A stretch of DNA of 64,000 bases from Hirundichthys speculiger (Eukaryota; Chordata; Actinopteri; Beloniformes; Exocoetidae), in NCBI GenBank assembly GCA_018398805.1, contig JAGFBZ010000184.1, positions 296,073-360,072 of the forward strand. The letters run 5' to 3'. Positions 49,661-61,871 of this stretch are shown in pieces. The position numbers and the translations under genes were made by a program. Below the pieces are notes generated by a model. It made no database searches, was not told where the DNA came from, and saw nothing but the letters and a program-made list of their open reading frames with translations. How positions within the stretch are numbered: the first letter of the stretch is position 1; each line of letters opens with the position of its first letter.

Positions 49661-52140
49661 AATGGTATACAAACAATGAGTTAGACTGATGTGGAACGGA
49701 TATGCAGTTTGAGGAATCAATGTACCCTCTGCTCCATAGGTGATGTCTCTCTTGAATCTTCATATTCATAATGAAGAACCCGCAATCATAAAATTGTACT
49801 TTGTATTCATAATCTTTTAAGGTTGTAACTATTTGATCATATTCTCACCAAAAAATACAAATTAAGTGTTTTATATTTAATTTTACACTTTAAATGACAA
49901 TTCATATTTTATATTTTTAAAATATAAATATTGATTTTATTAAAATTTTGATTTTAACTTTCTACTGCTTTTAATTCATTCACAACTTTAGATGAATATA
50001 TGCATGAATGCTGACTTGTCCAGGCACATTGTTTTTGACAGATGTCCTATTCCATTAATGTCCTGATGATTTGATATGACTTATTACTAAATAGTAGGCC
50101 ACATAATCAGCAAGAAGTCACAAGTAAATGTTGCTGAAATTTGCATTCTCACCTGGAGTCATGTATCTGCAACGTCAGAGATGCATGTGTGATACGTTTA
50201 CGAGAAAACAAAAAGGCATACTGTACTCATACCAGCTTCTTAAATATTGGTGATATATACTTCTTATATTGTTGTAATTATTATTTATATTTTTCTATTA
50301 GTATGTTACTTTGGGCTAATAGTATTAATTTTTTCTTTCTCTAGTCACAGTTACATCGCATTTTATGAGCAAATGATTCTCCAGTCATGATAACTAGGAG
50401 AAGTCAACTTCAGCAGCTGTTCTTTGCCTCAATGTGCACAGATATTCCAACAGTCTCACTCCAGGATTTGTAGCTACGCTGGTCCCCATTGTAAAATGTA
50501 GAGACTGACAAGTTGTAAAATTACTTAAGTTTTGAGCTTCTTAAATAATTACATGCTTACATTTTACATCGTGTGAAACTGTCACACTTAAAAATAGTAG
50601 GTTTACTAAATTTCCAAGGCCTCAGAGCCATCACATGTCAATGATTTCCTATGGAAATTGGATCATATCTACGTTTTCAATTGTGCTAAACTCTCACTTT
50701 CACACTTTCCATCTGTGAGGAGGACCTGCAGTGTGGGTGGTAGATGGTCTCAGGGGGTCACAGAAGCACCATGTTCCAGCTACGCTGTGGTTTTGTTCTG
50801 TCCTCAGTATGACCTCCGGTCCCACCAGAAGTGCTTCAGATGCAGAGTGCTTTTCTGAAACACTGTCACTGGAGTGGATTTTGAAACATTTTCACTTGAT
50901 TTGTGAGATTATAAATTAACAGAAAGTTTCAGTATCTTGTGAGAATCACATATTGATCAGCTCATTTAAAGATACTCTCAAGGGTTAGAATCTAGGAAAC
51001 TGGACTTAGTTTTCTTTGTTCTCGAAGACGTTTCACCTTCCATCCAGAAGGTGGGGAGTCAAACTGGTGGGGAGTTTCACATTTATAAGCTGTTGCTTAT
51101 AAAGGCTTCCAGACGCCTCCACACTTTGGACCAAATTGCCACAGAAGTGCACATGAGCTCTATCCAGCTCCAATGTTGTCCAAGCTGTTCTCTTTTCAAC
51201 ATCACTATCAGATCATGTCGATTAGTGTTCAGTATATTAATATATGTTTAGATTTAGAGAGAAGAAAAACACATGCCTTGGTTTGCATAGTAGTTGAATA
51301 CATGGCTACAGGTTGTCATTATGTCACATGTATACTGCCTTTTGTGTAACTACAGCCAAAGTAAAAATATTACCCTCTGCCAGCTTCCATACTTTTGTGA
51401 CATAACTACGTTTACATGTGTACTGTCACAGCTTCTGTTGAAAACGGTCGTATGTTATCACTGTTGATGTCATTACGCGTTTCAGGTCATATTCATCTCT
51501 GGACTGGGCCTCCTCATCAAGCTGCATAGATCCCTTGGATGTCACATACTTGCTTTCATGCTGTAGCCCATTTTCAAGATGAAGTAAAGCACCAGCTAAA
51601 AAAGCAAACATTTCCAACATACTATGTTCTAATATTACAAATATCTCCTCAGGGCATAAATTAAAAAAGCATTACACTTATGCTGCTTGAGTTATATGTA
51701 CTTGTGGACTTAATGTGACACAAGGTGATATTAAAAGAAATAATAAGGCTTGTGCTGGCATGATTAAATTAGACCTTTATAAATGAAAAACTCTGTGGTG
51801 GCAAGCAACACAACTATAAAATAAGATGGAGCACCCAAAACAGTTGTTATCTAATGAGTGTAATTAACAAGTAAAATTTGTTCTTTATCTGAGCACCAAA
51901 TGGTGTGCCAGCTTGGCATTTCTGCCCACACTGCATACTTGTGCGTCGTGATTAGACCATGGAGACAGTAGATAAATTAGCTTTGGGAAGAAAATGAAAG
52001 TGAAAGATATACTGGATTGCCCTGTGAGACTTCATGTAGTAAGTCGCCACATGTACACACTCACAAAACCACACACAGACACACACACACGTACAAGAGC
52101 ACACTAAACCTTTCCTCCGTCTCTTCCTCCCTATCCACCT
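49661..52140. other. Intergenic, no gene seen
   Basis: Very AT-rich around 49840-50340. A fragment at 50990-51110 (GAAGACGTTTCACCTTCCAT and GGTGGGGAGTTTCAC) resembles a retroelement-associated fish repeat. A short CA repeat lies near 52078-52090. Confidence 0.4.
50985..51115. repeat. Dispersed-repeat fragment
   Basis: CTGGACTTAGTTTTCTTTG, then GAAGACGTTTCACC, then TGGGGAGTTTCACATTTATA. The 'aagacgtttcacctctcatcc' core recurs in many fish genomes. Family not named. Confidence 0.5.
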
Positions 52141-52149
52141 TCCCATCCA

Positions 52150-52420
52150 TCAGGCCATCTCAGGGAGCTGCCCGCAGTTCCACTGGCTGGTTTAATTGTT
52201 AATGCTAATTGCTATTTATTGGCTCAGATGCAAATGATAGGCTGGCCAAAGTGAAATTTTATGAGGAGTGAACTCCCCCTCTCACACAAATTGAAAAAGT
52301 GAAACAAGAGGAAGAGGGAAATGAGGCGAGAAGAGAAGAGCTTAATGGCAGCGCTTTAATAGCAGAGAGCAAAAATTAAGACTGATTTAAGAGACGCAGC
52401 TAAATCCCCCCCAAATCCTG
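52150..52420. promoter_or_regulatory. Enhancer-like island with octamer motif
   Basis: Contains a perfect octamer ATGCAAAT (52228-52235) beside AATTGTTAATGCTAATTGC. Further on come AGAGCTTAATGGCAGCGCTT and AAAAATTAAGACTGATTTAA. No simple repeats or transposon sequence. Function inferred from site composition only. Confidence 0.32.
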
Positions 52421-52504
52421 CGTGATCCCTGCTCAGGGAGACACCCATTTGGCACAGGAGGAGAGGAGAAGAATGAAGGAGGGAGGAAAAGAGAGGAGAG
52501 AAAA

Positions 52505-52542
52505 TGAGGAGGGGTGGAGGGTGGGGTGGGGGGGGGGGTTAT
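52505..52542 (+). other. G-quadruplex-capable run
   Basis: GGGGTGGAGGGTGGGGTGGG and continuing G-run: at least four G-tracts with 1-4 base loops on the plus strand. Confidence 0.6.
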
Positions 52543-52658
52543 CAGGAATACAGTTAGGTTTGAAAACTTTGTCAGTATTTTAGTACATTACACTCATTTC
52601 AATATGACAGAAGATGAAATACCTTGAAAACTTAAAAAACTTTTAAAGTAGAAAAATC

Positions 52659-52791
<133 letters not shown>

Positions 52792-53289
52792 GGTAAACAT
52801 GAGGAGAAAGACACTGGTCTGAGGTCAAACGCAGCCAGCAGCAGCCTCTTACCGGCTCTCCATTTCCCCACTGAGCGTGCACTTGAACATCCTCCACTTT
52901 CTAATACACTCTAAAAGGCAAAGCAGCATTTGCACAGCACATTATCTTAATGTAAGGCTGACAACGTGCATGTGCGCGCGGGCGCGCTTTGACATAGTCC
53001 AGGTGCACCGCGAGCTTCGTAGCCCTGCGTGACATCACAGGTGTCCTTTTTTTTTTTTTGGACGCTCACTCATTTGTTTTCCGTCCATCCATTACTCCCT
53101 TTCTCCCCCCTGTCCATCCCTTGCTGCATCACTCCATTTGATTGAAAGATCTTTTCTCCATCCTCAAGGTGCAATCGCCCTGCCAATTAAAGACCAATCC
53201 AATCGCATCTGAGCTCCTGTGTGTTCCTGTGTGGGGAAACGCTGTGTGTGTTTGCATGGATACCCTTACATATAAGAGACGGGACAGAC

Positions 53290-53315
53290 GTGTGTGTGTG
53301 TGTGTGTGTGTGTGT
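53290..53315. repeat. GT microsatellite
   Basis: Thirteen uninterrupted GT units. Confidence 0.95.
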
Positions 53316-54157
53316 AAGTGTGAGAGAGAGAGATGTGAGATCTGGGAGGTTAATGCAGTTAGGGTTATTTCACAGTCCATTAAGAAGCTTATGTTGACCT
53401 CCTGACCCTAAAGCCAACAACACAGAATCCATTATCATGACAATAGGACTACTTGCGCAAATATACGTGCCTGTGTTTGATGTGACGCGGTTTTACCCAA
53501 GTTGGAAGAAGACAGCTGGAATGGGGGAAGAGTGAGTGAAAGAAAGAGAGAAATGCTTGTATCAGTGTTGTCTGTCTGATCACCCGGTTTGGTCAGTTCA
53601 CTCTGAGCTGCAGAGTAATTTGCACCATTACAGTGAGTTTGAACAGAGGAGCGCGAAGGACAATCAGTGGCCATGCAAAACGGGAAAGAAAACGCTGATG
53701 CTGGTTCTTTTTTTTCTTGCTTTTTCTTTTTTTTTTTTTTTTTTTTTTTAGGGGTGCTGGAAAATTTGATTCAATAATGTAGAGAACAAAGCGCGGTGCT
53801 CACCGCATGTGCTGCCTGCCATCAGACACACAGTGACTGACGTAGTGTGACTGACATTTGAGGCTGTCACAGAAGTACACTCACATATTTATAAAGAAAA
53901 CTATCATTTCCATTCTGTTTTTACAACGGTTTGGTTTATCATTCAGTCAGATATCAGTTTGATACCGATATGCATATAATATCACTTAAATATATTTTTT
54001 AAAATTCATGAAATTCATATACTTACATCTCTTATTCTATCATTCTCTCTCTCATCTGTTTATCCACTTATTTCCCCAACGCTAGGAAGCTAACCCTGAC
54101 CCTCACCTTGGCCCTCTCCATCCACATCTGTAGGCTGGTTAGGGTTGATTATTGATC

Positions 54158-54159
54158 CA

Positions 54160-54195
<36 letters not shown>

Positions 54196-54196
54196 C
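54158..54196. repeat. CGCA tetranucleotide microsatellite
   Basis: About ten ACGC units, strictly alternating purine and pyrimidine with a CpG in each unit. Confidence 0.95.
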
Positions 54197-56940
54197 ATGA
54201 GCACCGATGTTGAGGCCTGGCCGCTGTGTTCGTAGCTAATGAGACCGACACGGCTGATGCAGGTCTTGATGGGTTATAGTGTTAGGACCTACAAATAAAG
54301 TTACAATGCCTGAGGGCACCACAAGATTAAATGTACTAAATGTTTTTTTTTGTTTGTTTTAACAAAAAAAAAAAGAAAAACAGTTCTGAACGGCAAGATT
54401 TCCACCTGCAGGAAATAAGGCGAGCCAAACTATTATGCACAGATCGCTGGAACATAGGGGTCAGGGGGGAAAAAAAAAAAATAAATGTATACAAATAAAC
54501 ATCTACCTCATTGCCGAACCTTATTTTGATATATAATTTCTCCTCTGACATAAAAAACATTAAATGACCACCAAAGATTTTATTTGAGCAAAGTGAAAAA
54601 ATAGGGAAAAGAAAAAGAAAAATGAGCCCTTTACCTTTTTGTCCAACCCTCTTGCGCACACACTCACCCTCTTATCCCCACTGCTCGACACTTTATTATA
54701 TTTTGGGTTCGTGTTTGTGTTTGCGTGTGTTAAAATCACGTTGTTACAGTATGTGATGCACCTCGTGTGAGCGTGAACGGTGTGGAAACTTGGACAGTGG
54801 TAGTTGGGCTGTGGGAGGGAGCTGAAAACTAATATCATTGGCCATTTCTCTCTGTCCCGGGCAAAATATAACCTGTTCAGGGAATTATCTTGCTCATGGA
54901 TGGGAGGGGGGTGGGGGGGGTGTAGATCTCTTGTGGCCAATGTCCTAATCAACTACACACAGATCAGCAATTTGAGCGTCAGCAGCTTAAGATATTACAT
55001 GACCATGTGTTTCTGTGATCAACCTCAAACACTTGGTAAAGTCGTGAGGACGGAAAAAAAAAAGAAAAGAAAATCTGCCTGTAAAGAATCCAGCCGTAAA
55101 AACACGATGTTACACATGTACCAAAACAGCATGTGTGCACACATGTAGTGGAGTGTTTGTGGGAGATTTTGGATAATTAGATTGGATAATTTATTAAGAT
55201 TACGTTACAGAAATAATGCGGCTGACAAGGAAACATGAAGGAACATGAACGTTTGAAAATGTACACAAATCAGCTTTGAATTACTTGTGTTTACTTGGAC
55301 CTCCTCTTTTTATTTCTTTAAAACACATTGTGTTTTAAATTGAAAAGGTTAGTTATGCTGAGCCAAAACTGTTGTGATATTTCTGAATAAACTAGCTTTC
55401 ATCAGCATATTTCTGTTAAGATCTGATTATAAAATATAAAAAGCTTAACCTGCTGTGCTCTGATGACACATAGTTGTGCTTCAATTCTTAAGTGACGCAG
55501 GTTTTGCATTTATATTTTCAGGACAAGCAATATTTTAATTAAGAATGAAGAAAATATAGACAAGCATGAGTCCAAAGTCCATAATTTACAATAAAAAGAG
55601 GTTCAGCCTGCCAAGTTTTATTTAATGTTTCTAGTTTCTTCAGAGTTTTTTGTGGACAGTTTAAAGTTTTCTGGAGAACCCTCAGTTTTTCTGAAGACTT
55701 TTAATTAAATGAAGTCTGAAGTCATGATGAGTTAAAGTGAATATTTTATCCGTTACTCACCCACAAATCAAAACACTTGAAAATATGCACTTAATGCATC
55801 CATCGTAAATCCATCCCATAGTTAACATGGAAGGACACAATTTAATCTTCACATTTAAACAACGGTTAATTTTATAACATATGTGTCTTTGGTCTCATGT
55901 AGTCGTACCTGTCCACACCTCAACAAGTCTGCGTGTGTGTGTGCATCCAGGCCTGTATATGCTAATTCTGTTTTAATGACTTTGGAAGCTGTTTATCAGT
56001 GAAGGGTATACAATACTCTGTTGTCAGTATAGACCAAAAACACACTATAGGACAAAGAACACACACTCTCACATATAGATGATGACGCTCTGTAAATTGT
56101 CCTTCACACGGCTCTCCCTGTATATTGACTGTGTGTCTTTTTTCTCAAGCTGACGTTATTGTCAAATTGTTTCTCAAACGGGACACAATTGAAAAGGCGG
56201 ACAGTTGTTCAATGGCTCGAGTTTTACCATTGATTCCCAATAGGGCCGTCTATTCATCTGTCGGCTGGAGGAACTCTGCTCTGCACCCGTCCCACCGCTG
56301 CTCTCCTTTTATTTCAGCACTCACCCATTCGCGCAGATGCACGCGCACACACTCAAACACACGTGGATACTTACATTTATGCATGGAAATGCACATCCAG
56401 GTTCATTTAAATATTGCCTGTGTCCCATTGCATTCTGTTACTTGATACAGTATGATACCCACAGATCAATGGAAGCCAAGGAGACACCGCACGCAAACAC
56501 ACATCCACATCAGCCTGTGTGTGTAGCCCACAGGCAGATGTTATCTGCAGTAGATGCTTGTTATTCCCAACAACTCTGATATGGAGATCATTAGCACAAG
56601 AAAAACACCAAAACACATTGGAACACCTGAAGCGTGTATGATTTAAAACTTTAGAGATCACAACATTAAAGCAGCCACATGCGGGACTTCTCTCTGTACC
56701 ATTTTCTTGTTAAATAACTGAATACTGATGCCACAGCTAAAAATAACAGACATCGAGGTAGTTAGGATGGAAGCGTTTTAAGGTGCAGAAAGACAGGAAC
56801 TATGAAATATGCAAAAGTTGTAATAATGTAATTATTATGGACTTTATTTTTATTTTTTGTAAGGATATGGGAACAACTTATATCTGGAGGAGAATTGTTT
56901 TGGGGGAATTTTGACCCGCTCTTCAGTGTAATGTTAATCC
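54197..56940. other. Intergenic, no gene seen
   Basis: Contains A-runs at 54366-54375 and 54471-54481, a G-rich run at 54899-54921 and a complex island near 56200-56330. No exon supported. Confidence 0.4.
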
Positions 56941-56944
56941 AGGC

Positions 56945-57363
56945 TCGGGTGCAGGTGCAGCAGCCTGAGCAAAGAGGCCCAGACCTCCCTCCCCCCAGCC
57001 TCTCAATCCAAGGCCCACGGGGGGCCACTGAGGGTTTTCCCAGGCCAGCTGAGAACTACCATCTCTCCAGCGTGTCCTGGGTCTGCACTGGGCCTTTTCT
57101 AGTTTGACAGCAGACATCTTTAAAGGGAGGTCGTCCACGATGCATCCTTACCAGACGCCTGAACCACCGCAGTTGGCTCCTCTAGATGTAGAGAAGATGT
57201 AGAGAAGCAGGGACCCTCACCTTATCTTTAAGGGAGAGTCCAACAACCCTGTGGAGGAAGATCATTTCAGCAGAAAGTATTTGCAGTTCAGTTCTTTTGG
57301 GTACTTCCCACAATCCATGACCACAGATGAGGGTAGGAACACAGCGTCACCGGTAAACAGAGA
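56945..57363 (-). mobile_element. Rex3 LINE 3' fragment (degraded)
   Basis: Plus-strand blocks parallel the Rex3 copy at 4.4-4.85 kb: GAGGCCCAGACCTCCCTCCC, CCCAGGCCAGCTGAGA, ATCTCTCCAGCGTGTCCTGG, CAGACGCCTGAACCACCGC, GGGAGAGTCCAACAACCCTG and CCGGTAAACAGAGAGGG. It lacks the GATG tail, has a small tandem duplication at 57184-57206 and is cut at a telomere-like repeat. Confidence 0.82.
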
Positions 57364-57386
57364 GGGTTAGGGTTAGGGTTAGGGTT
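57364..57386 (+). repeat. Telomere-like GGGTTA repeat
   Basis: Three full GGGTTA units plus five bases, uninterrupted, exactly where the Rex3 fragment ends and shortly before a Tc1-like relic begins. Confidence 0.9.
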
Positions 57387-57409
57387 GCACTGACCTTTGA
57401 TACCTTACT

Positions 57410-58130
57410 CTTTTTTTTTTTTTAGCCATTCTGTGGTAGATTTGCTGGTTTATTTGGGATCATTGTCCGACCGGATGAACCAGTGTCTGTCAAGCTTTCG
57501 CTGTCACACAGACGGCCTCACATTTTACTCAAAAATACTTTGATTAACAGCGTCAGTTACATGGTCACTGCAAGGTGACCAGGTTCTTTGGCTGTGAAGA
57601 AAGTTTAAGTCGTTTCTCAACGATCCCTATGCTTGAAAGTTGATATGAAGTGTTGGTGCTGATGTGGTAATTTTTTTTGGTTTGTTTTTGTTTTTTGAGC
57701 GCTGTGCATTATTGCTTAATGCTTCACTTTTGTCTTGCCTGTCACAAGGACATTGTTTTGTTTTTTTTGTTGTTGTTGTTTTTTTATTCTCTGAGCATTA
57801 TACATTTTGGCTATGATGTAAACTTGCTGGGAAATTCACTCCTGGGAAGACTGTCACTGTCCTGAATAATCTCTCTCACAGAAGGATGATGGACTCAACA
57901 TTTATTTTGAAAATTTCTCTATGAACCTTCCCAGATTAATGGGCATCAACATCTGCTTTTCTAGGATCATTGCTGACATCTTTCCTTATTGTCATTGTGT
58001 TAACACACACTTTAATGCTGCAGACCAACAAAATACAAAAGAGGTTACCAGCTGATCATCGATTAATCAAATGCATTCAATTAGCTGTTGTTAGCTGCTG
58101 TTTACTCTCGTAGTTGTCATGGAGCAGTGA
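57410..58130 (-). mobile_element. Tc1-like transposon relic
   Basis: Plus-strand blocks match the antisense of a common fish Tc1-like element: TCTGTGGTAGATTTGCTGG, TTTGGGATCATTGTCCGACC, GACGGCCTCACATTTTACTC, CGCTGTGCATTATTGC, AATTCACTCCTGGGAAGACT, AGAAGGATGATGGACTC and GATCATTGCTGACATCTTTC. Reading frames are destroyed. The right terminal part resembles 38345-38500. Confidence 0.78.
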
Positions 58131-59039
58131 GGGTCTATACCTCAACTAAAACCTGAGCACTGCAAGAAGTTTTACTTTGTTTTCTATATGAATTCAGATG
58201 CATGTGTGTTTTTAAAAATGTTCCAACTACTTCCAGTTTAGATTGAAAATATACTTGAGTTTTTTTTGGTGCGAGTGTGAAATACACACATGCACATGCA
58301 CACAGTGTGTCTGCAGGAGATATTTTCTTAAAAGAAGTGTGGCAAAACTGAGAAAAGAGAAGCTGGTGATAGAATTGACAAGAGGAGTAGGGATGAAGAG
58401 AAATACATTATTTTTCTCCTTCTCTGTCCTTTTCTCCTTGCTGGCACTTTCCAACAGTAAATAAATTAGACAAAACAAGTGTGTTGCGTGTGTGTGCATG
58501 AGTGTGTGCGGTGGCGAGAGAAAGCAAAACACAGAGCAAGAAGCAAGAAAGACAGCGGCAGATACAAGGGCCGTGGTGTTCATGGGATATATTTTTACAT
58601 GTTGAAACACCACATTGCTCTGCGCTGCTTCTCCGTCTCTGTTTATTTGAGTGTGTGTGTGTGTGTGAGTGTGTGTGTGTGTGTGTTTGAGGGAGACAGT
58701 ATCTGAGGGAGCGTGCGGTGCTAGATTGATGTGTACCGCCGGCGTGGTCGTTTCTACAGAGAACGGCCACACTCCTCTGCCTAATGATGCCACATCCATC
58801 CTGGAGCGGCAAGTGCTGTGCGATTAGGTGTGTATGTTGTGTGTGTGTGTGTCCACAAGGCACCTATCCTTGGGGCTACAACACAGCACCTTCCACAGCC
58901 TCTGATCTCTTTTTATTTGGCACTATGCATGTGAGTGGATGTGTGTATTTGTGTGTGTAGGGAGTGAAGGGTCCTGCGCGGCCATTAATATTAAATATAG
59001 ATACCCTTGTCAGAGAATTACATCCTCTGATCCCGTATC
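58131..59039. other. Intergenic with GT microsatellites
   Basis: GT/CA repeats at 58651-58686 and 58833-58851. A complex block at 58965-59040 (GCGCGGCCATTAATATTAAA, GAGAATTACATCC) could be regulatory. The 190-codon minus-strand frame across 58227-58799 is driven by these repeats. Confidence 0.4.
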
Positions 59040-59735
59040 CTCTTCTCAGGGAGGCGAGGTGAGGAGGGAGGAGTCATGGGAGGGGAAGGAAGGGGATAAA
59101 GTGAGGGGAGAAGAGGAGTGCAGGTGAGGAAGTGGAGGGGCGGGGAGTTAAAGGTAGGAAAGGGGTGAAGACTGATGGGAGGAGAGGGCAAGTAAGGGGA
59201 GAGGACAGGCGGTCAGGAGGTAGAAGAAAGAGGGACACACACAATGAGGAGTTTAAATGTGATGAGGTGAACTAGAAATAAAGGAGAGGACAGAAAAGGG
59301 AGAACGAAAGGAAAGGAAACCACGAAAGGAGAAAAGAAAAAAGAAAAGAGGTTGAAAGCTGATTCCATAGAGTTTTGACAGAGAAGTATAAGATGACAAA
59401 AAAGAAGATGGTAATGGGAAGATTCAGAGCTGTAGAGAGGGAGAAAGGTGGAGGAAATCAGTGGAAAGAGGGACTAGAGAGGGACTGAGGGGTTTAGAGA
59501 TGAATCCATAGAGAAAGGAGGGGGCAGCTGATTGATTGTGCAGAGTGTTGGAGACTTGAGGAAAGAGGGATGACAAGAGGGGGAAAGGGAAAAGAAAACA
59601 GAGGACTGAATCCATCACTTTGAGAGAGGAAGAGAGAGGAAGGCACAGCCATGCAAAGAGAGGTAGAGAAGATAAGACGGGTTGAAAGAATGAGATAACA
59701 GAATAAACTGGAGTTAAATAAAAGAGAAACAGAGA
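59040..59735 (+). other. Extended polypurine tract
   Basis: For about 700 bp the plus strand is overwhelmingly A and G, first G-rich (GGAGGGAGGAG, GGGGAGAAGAGGAG) then more A-rich (GGAAAAGGAGAAAA type). It is not a simple tandem repeat. No coding potential beyond composition-driven frames. Confidence 0.8.
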
Positions 59736-60730
59736 GGACAGACAGAGATGAAAAAATGCGTCCGCAGACACAGAGATTTATTGGATAAAGACGTTAGAAA
59801 GCAAGAAGTGATTGAGAGATGATGGGTGGAGGGAAAACAACAGAGTGAACAGTAGCAGCTTTGACCTGTCATCTGTCTGTAATAAAGGAGAGAAGGGAGG
59901 AAGAGAGGAAAAGAGGAGTGACAGTTTGATTTTCCTAGCCAGGCGTTCATTCCCATATTCCCTGGCAAGCTCTCACCTGATGGAAAGATGGCAGGAAATC
60001 AATAGTCCATGTGCGTAATGGAGTAATGACTCTGAGTGTATGTGTATGTGTGGATAATGATAAGTGTGTGTGTGTATCTGCCCGATCCCTAAGCAATCAC
60101 ACACAGCTTAAGCCGGTCCCGTGGGGTGGGGGCCACTTTAACTAACAACTTCATTACTGCAGCCTCACACACACCACACACAAACACTGTTGATCACAGA
60201 CAGCAACCTTTTTACAAGTCTCATCCATCCAGAAAACTTTACAATGTTATTTATCTAATGTAAGTTTTATTTTAAAACGGCCTCACAAGCATTTTACAGT
60301 CAAAAGTCAATTTAAACATCCGTACACAGAGTTGACACTGTCACCCACGTGAAATCACATGGACACATTAGCCAATACTTGGTTCCTGATGTTTTTTTTC
60401 CTGGAAGTGCCCCCACTTGTATGTACAAAAGCTCATTGATAAACTGAAAGGGTATATTCTGTCTCGGGCTGACGAGTCCGGTGTGATGTTTATGACAGCC
60501 TGTTACAGGCTTTTTGTTTTTATTGTTACAAGGTGCTGAAAGTTTTCTTCAGCAGGTACTTAATTATGAATGAGAGAATAACCTGAAACTGTGTATTTGA
60601 CCTGACTGGATGAAAGAATTTGTTCCTTGATGATCTCACACTCTTTATGTTCTCTAGAAAATATTAAAAATATTTCATTTAAGATCTCATAAATATATAT
60701 GTATGTACATAAAAAAAAACGATAAAAACG

Positions 60731-60763
<33 letters not shown>

Positions 60764-60768
60764 TATAT
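59736..60768. other. Intergenic, no gene seen
   Basis: Possible regulatory block at 60085-60165 (CTTAAGCCGGTCCCG). Ends in TA repeats at 60732-60752 and 60760-60768, into which the next element inserted. Confidence 0.4.
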
Positions 60769-61013
60769 CAAGGTTATCATCGTTAACAAAAAAATGAACA
60801 AAATAACAAAAACTAGAATTGAAAGAAACATTTTCGTTAACTGAAATAAAATAAAAACGAGAGTTTTTAAAAAACCATAACTAACTGAAACTGCATTATG
60901 TGTTTATAAAACGAACTAAAATTAACTATAATAATATCAAGAATGAATCAAAGAAGAATCAAAGAATTTCTCATAATCGTTTGAAATATATTAACTTCGC
61001 TCCGCCATACAAC

Positions 61014-61015
<2 letters not shown>

Positions 61016-61045
<30 letters not shown>

Positions 61046-61054
61046 AAAAAAAAA
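61016..61054 (+). repeat. C20-A19 homopolymer junction
   Basis: Twenty C followed directly by nineteen A, just upstream of the BED-finger frame. Homopolymer length may be affected by assembly error. Confidence 0.9.
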
Positions 61055-61064
61055 GTGATCAGCA

Positions 61065-61271
61065 GTGATGGCTGCAGCAAAAGTTGGGAGAAAGCGGCAC
61101 AGTCCTGTTTGGGATTTCTTTGACTATGACTGTGTTAATGATTGTTGTAGAAGCAGGCGATACAATGTGTGGAATACTTCTCAAGGGGAAAAAAACCCCA
61201 CAAATCTGAAAGTCCATTTGAAAAGCTCACATAAGAAGGCTAACCAAGACTACCTGGATAAGCTAGCCTAA
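61065..61271 (+). CDS. BED-type zinc-finger ORF of the hAT-like element
   Basis: A 68-codon frame containing RKRHSPVWDFFDYD, a cysteine cluster (CVNDCC) and NPTNLKVHLKSSHKKANQDY. The aromatic start, NPTNLKxHLKxxH signature and spacing are those of BED fingers in hAT transposases. The frame ends in a stop shortly after; further in-frame stops follow and no catalytic domain is present. Expression unknown. Confidence 0.68.
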   Translation: MMAAAKVGRKRHSPVWDFFDYDCVNDCCRSRRYNVWNTSQGEKNPTNLKVHLKSSHKKANQDYLDKLA

Positions 61272-61804
61272 GCTAGCCCCCTGGAAAGAGAAGCTGCAGC
61301 TGCAGACCAGACAGCGTTGGGAAGGACTGCAAGAAAACTGCAACTATAATGGACAGTTTCCACCGGCGACCAAACAGCTGCTGGTTAGTAAATATGCAGG
61401 AACACCACAAGCAGGAAGACGCATTGATAAATATGTTTAGTGAGACCAGAATGTAAACACGACTTTGTAATTCGATAGCTTTACTGCGCAATGTACAAAG
61501 TATAATTGTGTATGTAACAAATAAAGATCTTGTATCTTGAATCTTGAATCTAGCCTTCAAAAAGTTCAGTGCTTCACTCAAACCAAAATTACAACCCTAA
61601 TTTACAAATTAAAACTAAAACTAACACTGAAACTAATAAAAACTAAACTAAAACTAAGTATTTCAAAACAAAAACGAAAAAAAAAAATAGCAAAACTGCT
61701 CTAAAAACAAATTAAAACTAACTGAATTTGGAAAAACTAAACTAAAAACGAAATAAAAACTAAAACTAATGAAAAATCCAAAAACGATTATAACCCTATA
61801 TATA

Positions 61805-61808
<4 letters not shown>

Positions 61809-61866
<58 letters not shown>
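61809..61866. repeat. TA microsatellite
   Basis: Uninterrupted TA repeat of nearly 60 bp directly right of the hAT-like element. Confidence 0.97.

Positions 61867-61871
<5 letters not shown>

Larger units (their letters stand above)
60769..61797 (+). mobile_element. hAT-like non-autonomous transposon in a TA repeat
   Basis: The left end CAAGGTTATCATCGTTAAC and complement of the right end AGGGTTATAATCGTTTTTGG are inverted repeats. Both subterminal regions are built of AACTAAAA-type repeats (left 60800-60930, right 61600-61790), familiar from fish hAT families. The flanks are TA-rich on both sides (ATATATAT at left), which fits but does not prove an 8-bp target duplication. It contains one BED-finger frame and no catalytic region. 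Confidence 0.7.

Noticed and set aside
57558..57577. GGTCAC...GTGACC palindrome resembling an estrogen response element
   Set aside because: The spacer is six to eight bases rather than three, and it lies inside a Tc1-like relic.
58227..58799. 190-codon minus-strand frame
   Set aside because: Runs through GT/CA repeats (His/Thr array); no recognisable domain.
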